From Siphonodentalium dalli (lineage: Eukaryota; Mollusca; Scaphopoda; Gadilida; Siphonodentaliidae), in NCBI GenBank assembly GCA_032622095.1, contig CP136067.1:179712556-179776555 (forward strand): DNA of 64,000 nucleotides, in the 5' to 3' direction. Shown here one piece after another: positions 61,255 to 64,000 of the stretch. The notes beneath the pieces are model-generated. The model saw only the letters and a list, made by a program, of their open reading frames with translations. It did no database searches and was not told the DNA's origin. The translations under genes and the position numbers were made by a program. Each line of letters opens with the position of its first letter. The stretch's first letter is position 1.

Positions 61255-63190
61255 TGTCTGTCTGTCTGTCTCTCTGTCTGTCTGTCTGCGTTCTATAGAA
61301 ATTCACAGGGGACCACCTAGATGGCAGACAAGGGGTCTAATAGGGGTAATTTTTACGAGAAAGATAATGGCGAGGGTTATAATTTTCTAAAGTGACGCCG
61401 TTGTTGTCAGGGGCAGAAAAGGGGGAGGGGCAGAAAAAAAATTGTCGCCGATTGCCACCAAACTTATATATAATCATTCCCATAATATGAGGAATCTAAT
61501 GGTTTGGTTTAAATATGTCATAAGTCGCGCCGTTCGCGTCAGGGATGCCCGGAAGGGGAGAGGGGCACCAAAATTGATCAAAATAGTTTTAGCGCCGAAT
61601 TCCACCAAATTGATGCACATTCTTCTGAGATCTTTTCCATGATACAAGGAATCTTATTGTGTGATTTAAAGACGTCAAATTGGTGTCGTTGGTATGAGAG
61701 GGGGGGGGGGGCGGTGGTGGGTACTAAATAGACAAGAATTGGTTTAGTCGCCGATTGCCACGAAACTTATACAAATTCATCCCCATGGTATGAGGTGTCT
61801 AATGGCGTGGCTCAAAGCTGTCAAAGGTGGCGTCATTCGAGTCAGGGGTGCACTGAAAGGGAGAGGGGCACCAAAATTGATATACAATATTTTTAGCGCC
61901 AATTCCACCAAATTGATACACATTCTTATCCATGATATGAGGAATCTAATCGTGTGAGTGTAAAGACGTCATATTGGTGCTGCTTTGGTGAGAGGTGGGG
62001 GTGGGCACTACATTGATAAAAAATTGTTTAGTCGCGGATTAGCACCAAACTTACAAATAATAATCTCCATGATATCAGGAGTCTAATTGTGTGGTTTAAA
62101 GATATCAAAAGTAGGGCCATTCGAGTCAGGGGTGCCTAGAGGGTGAGAGGGACACACACATTGATAAACAATATGTTTATCATTTCCAACTGATTGATAC
62201 ATATTCTTCTCAGTGATATGAATAATCTAATCGTGTGGTTTAAATGCGCCAAATTGGTGCCTTTTGTGTGAGAGATATGCAATGTTGGCCCTAAATTTGA
62301 TACGAATTTGTGTACTCGCCAATTTTCATAAATTTTATATATATTCATCTCTGTAATGAGTCTAAGTGTGTGGTTTAGTGATGTCAAAAGTGGCGCCGCT
62401 TGAGTCCGAAATAAGGACGGGAGGGTCACCAAAAACTTATAAAAATATGTTTAGTGCCAATTACCATCAAACTCATACACGTTCTTCTCAAATGATACAA
62501 TGAATCAAATATTTGCGAATATCTGCCTGTGTTCTATATATAACTTTAAGGGTACAATCTAGATGGCACCAAGGCGGTCTAACAGGGGTAACTTTTTACG
62601 AGTAAGATAATGGTGCGGGTTAAAATTTTCTAAAGTGGCGTTGTTGGCGTCAGGAGAGGGGCTATTTTTAGCACAGATTTCGACCAAATAAATATATTAT
62701 TCTTCTCCGTGATACGAGGAATATAAACGTGTGATTTAAAGACGCGAAATTTGTGCCGTTTGGGTGAGATATTGGGGGGGGGGGGTAATAACTATGATAA
62801 TACTTTGTTTAGTTGTCGATTACCACCAAACTTATATATAATCATCTCCATTATATAATGCATGCATGAGTCTAATAGACGTGGTTTAAATATGACAAAA
62901 GTGGCGCGGTTCAGGTCATGCATGAGGAGAGTTGCACCAAAGTTGATACAAATATATTTAGCACTGATTCCACCAAATTTATGCACGTTCTTCTCTAATG
63001 ATATGATGAATTCAATCACATTTGGGGTTGTTTGGGTCATGGATGGCGAGAGGAGATTCACTAGCATTTATACGATTGTTCAATTAGCCGATATCCAACA
63101 AAGTTATATATGGTCATCTTCCAGGCCATCTCCATGTCGTTCTAAGGAGTTTTTGGCATTCCAATTTCACAATCTCGACAAATGGTGACC
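61255..63190 (+). repeat. Degenerate tandem array of about 150-bp units, about 12 copies
   Basis: After a (TCTG)n tract, units alternate between a form with GCCGATTGCCACCAAACTTA and one with GCGCCAATTCCACCAAATTG. Both contain TGTGGTTTAAAGACGTCAAA and GTCAGGGGTGC..GAGAGGGGCACC-like parts. Divergence is much higher than in the 56.4-58.9 kb array. Frames through it are not genes. Confidence 0.8.
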
Positions 63191-63300
63191 GAGTTAAGTC
63201 ACTTGAACAATTATATCTTCTCAACTGTCATATTTATATGGGGATGGAAATTGGGGCATTCCTATAATGATCCAGCAACACATATACAAAGAAGCAAGCC

Positions 63301-63801
63301 TTAAAGGTACGGTTGGCCTTGGTGGTGGGTATCCTGTGAAATTTTTCCACCCGTCAAAAACCGCCACAAACAGAAAGAACAACAAAATGTAGACAGACTT
63401 TGTCCGTATACAAATAAGAAATATCGCATAAACAGTATGTTATTGTCATATCTTTGACCATTGGTATGTAAACAAACGCATAAAAAGTTACTTTTCTGGT
63501 GTTTGTTTATATTATGATGGTAAACATAAAGAGCGTTCTTTGTTGGTGAGTTCCTGATATGGAACGAATAAAGAGCGTTTGTGCCATTTGTGTGTGATTA
63601 GCCAGCACCATTGTGCTGTCTTCTGTAACACAATCAGGCTCTTGCTTAGGTAATATATAGTAAATCGTTATGATAACATGCTGTTTACGCTATGGTCATG
63701 GTATATATGAACGAAACTGTATGCGCTTTAATGTTTTTCTGTTCACGGTGATTGGAACAAATATGAATATTTTCGACAACTAAGGCCTCACGTGCCTTTA
63801 A
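63301..63801. mobile_element. TTAA-flanked MITE, family D
   Basis: It runs from TTAAAGGTACGGTTGGCC to GGCCTCACGTGCCTTTAA. It is the reverse-orientation sibling of 9388-9896. Confidence 0.82.
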
Positions 63802-64000
63802 ACGTATATTTATATCAATCTACTTAAGATATACATATATTCATTCACACTGAGGGACCTTGAATCGTCAGAGGATTGCATATTAGAATGGCTCATGTAT
63901 ATATTATAACACGATTGAGTCTGTTCCATTCAATATAGTGTCCACAAAAAAAATTACAATTGCCCAGGGATATGGAAATGTAGAGCAGGCCTGTTAAAAA
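63802..64000. other. Nothing recognised
   Basis: AT-rich end of the window without gene or repeat I can name. Confidence 0.4.

Overview
This is an animal genomic window: AT-rich, gene-poor and repeat-dense. It has spliced exons with canonical GT..AG borders, a decayed LINE, a tRNA-derived SINE, many short TTAA-flanked (piggyBac-type) non-autonomous elements, microsatellites and minisatellites. A lophotrochozoan, probably a marine mollusc, fits best, but that is an inference from repeat style and gene structure; no marker gene proves it.

The one gene I can assemble is on the + strand between about 20.2 and 35.4 kb. Five exons (20181-20959, 24159-24212, 29693-29831, 31505-31620, 35181-35369) join in compatible phases. 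They encode an Hv1/HVCN1-like voltage-gated proton channel: an N-terminal cytoplasmic region, four voltage-sensor helices and a C-terminal coiled coil. At least one upstream exon or the promoter is not identified. Two features stand out. The first S4 arginine position is Leu and the selectivity Asp of S1 is Glu. The 5' splice site after the 54-nt second exon lies in a tandem array that repeats the exon end plus donor eight times, mostly at 21 bp, which is exactly seven codons.

Layout. 0-4 kb: dispersed repeats and a 215-bp foldback. 4.4-9.4 kb: minus-strand LINE, frameshifted and dead. 9.4-20 kb: short inverted-repeat elements of several families. 20-35 kb: the HVCN1-like gene, whose introns hold MITEs, a SINE and tandem repeats. 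36-38 kb: several foldbacks, including a perfect 254-bp palindrome, then a candidate first coding exon (37786-38325) of an unrecognised gene. 40-45 kb: sparse repeats, a hAT-like MITE and a cluster of short palindromes. 45.1-46.8 kb: a 23-copy minisatellite with poly-G tracts. 47.8-56.2 kb: a large inverted duplication whose left arm later received a hAT-like element, itself carrying a TTAA element. 56.4-58.9 kb and 61.3-63.2 kb: two arrays of about 160-bp and 150-bp units. 63.3-63.8 kb: another TTAA element.

A recurring theme is one 69-bp hairpin, present twice in inverted orientation, inside three MITE families that have different termini. Most short open frames in the window lie in repeats and are not genes.
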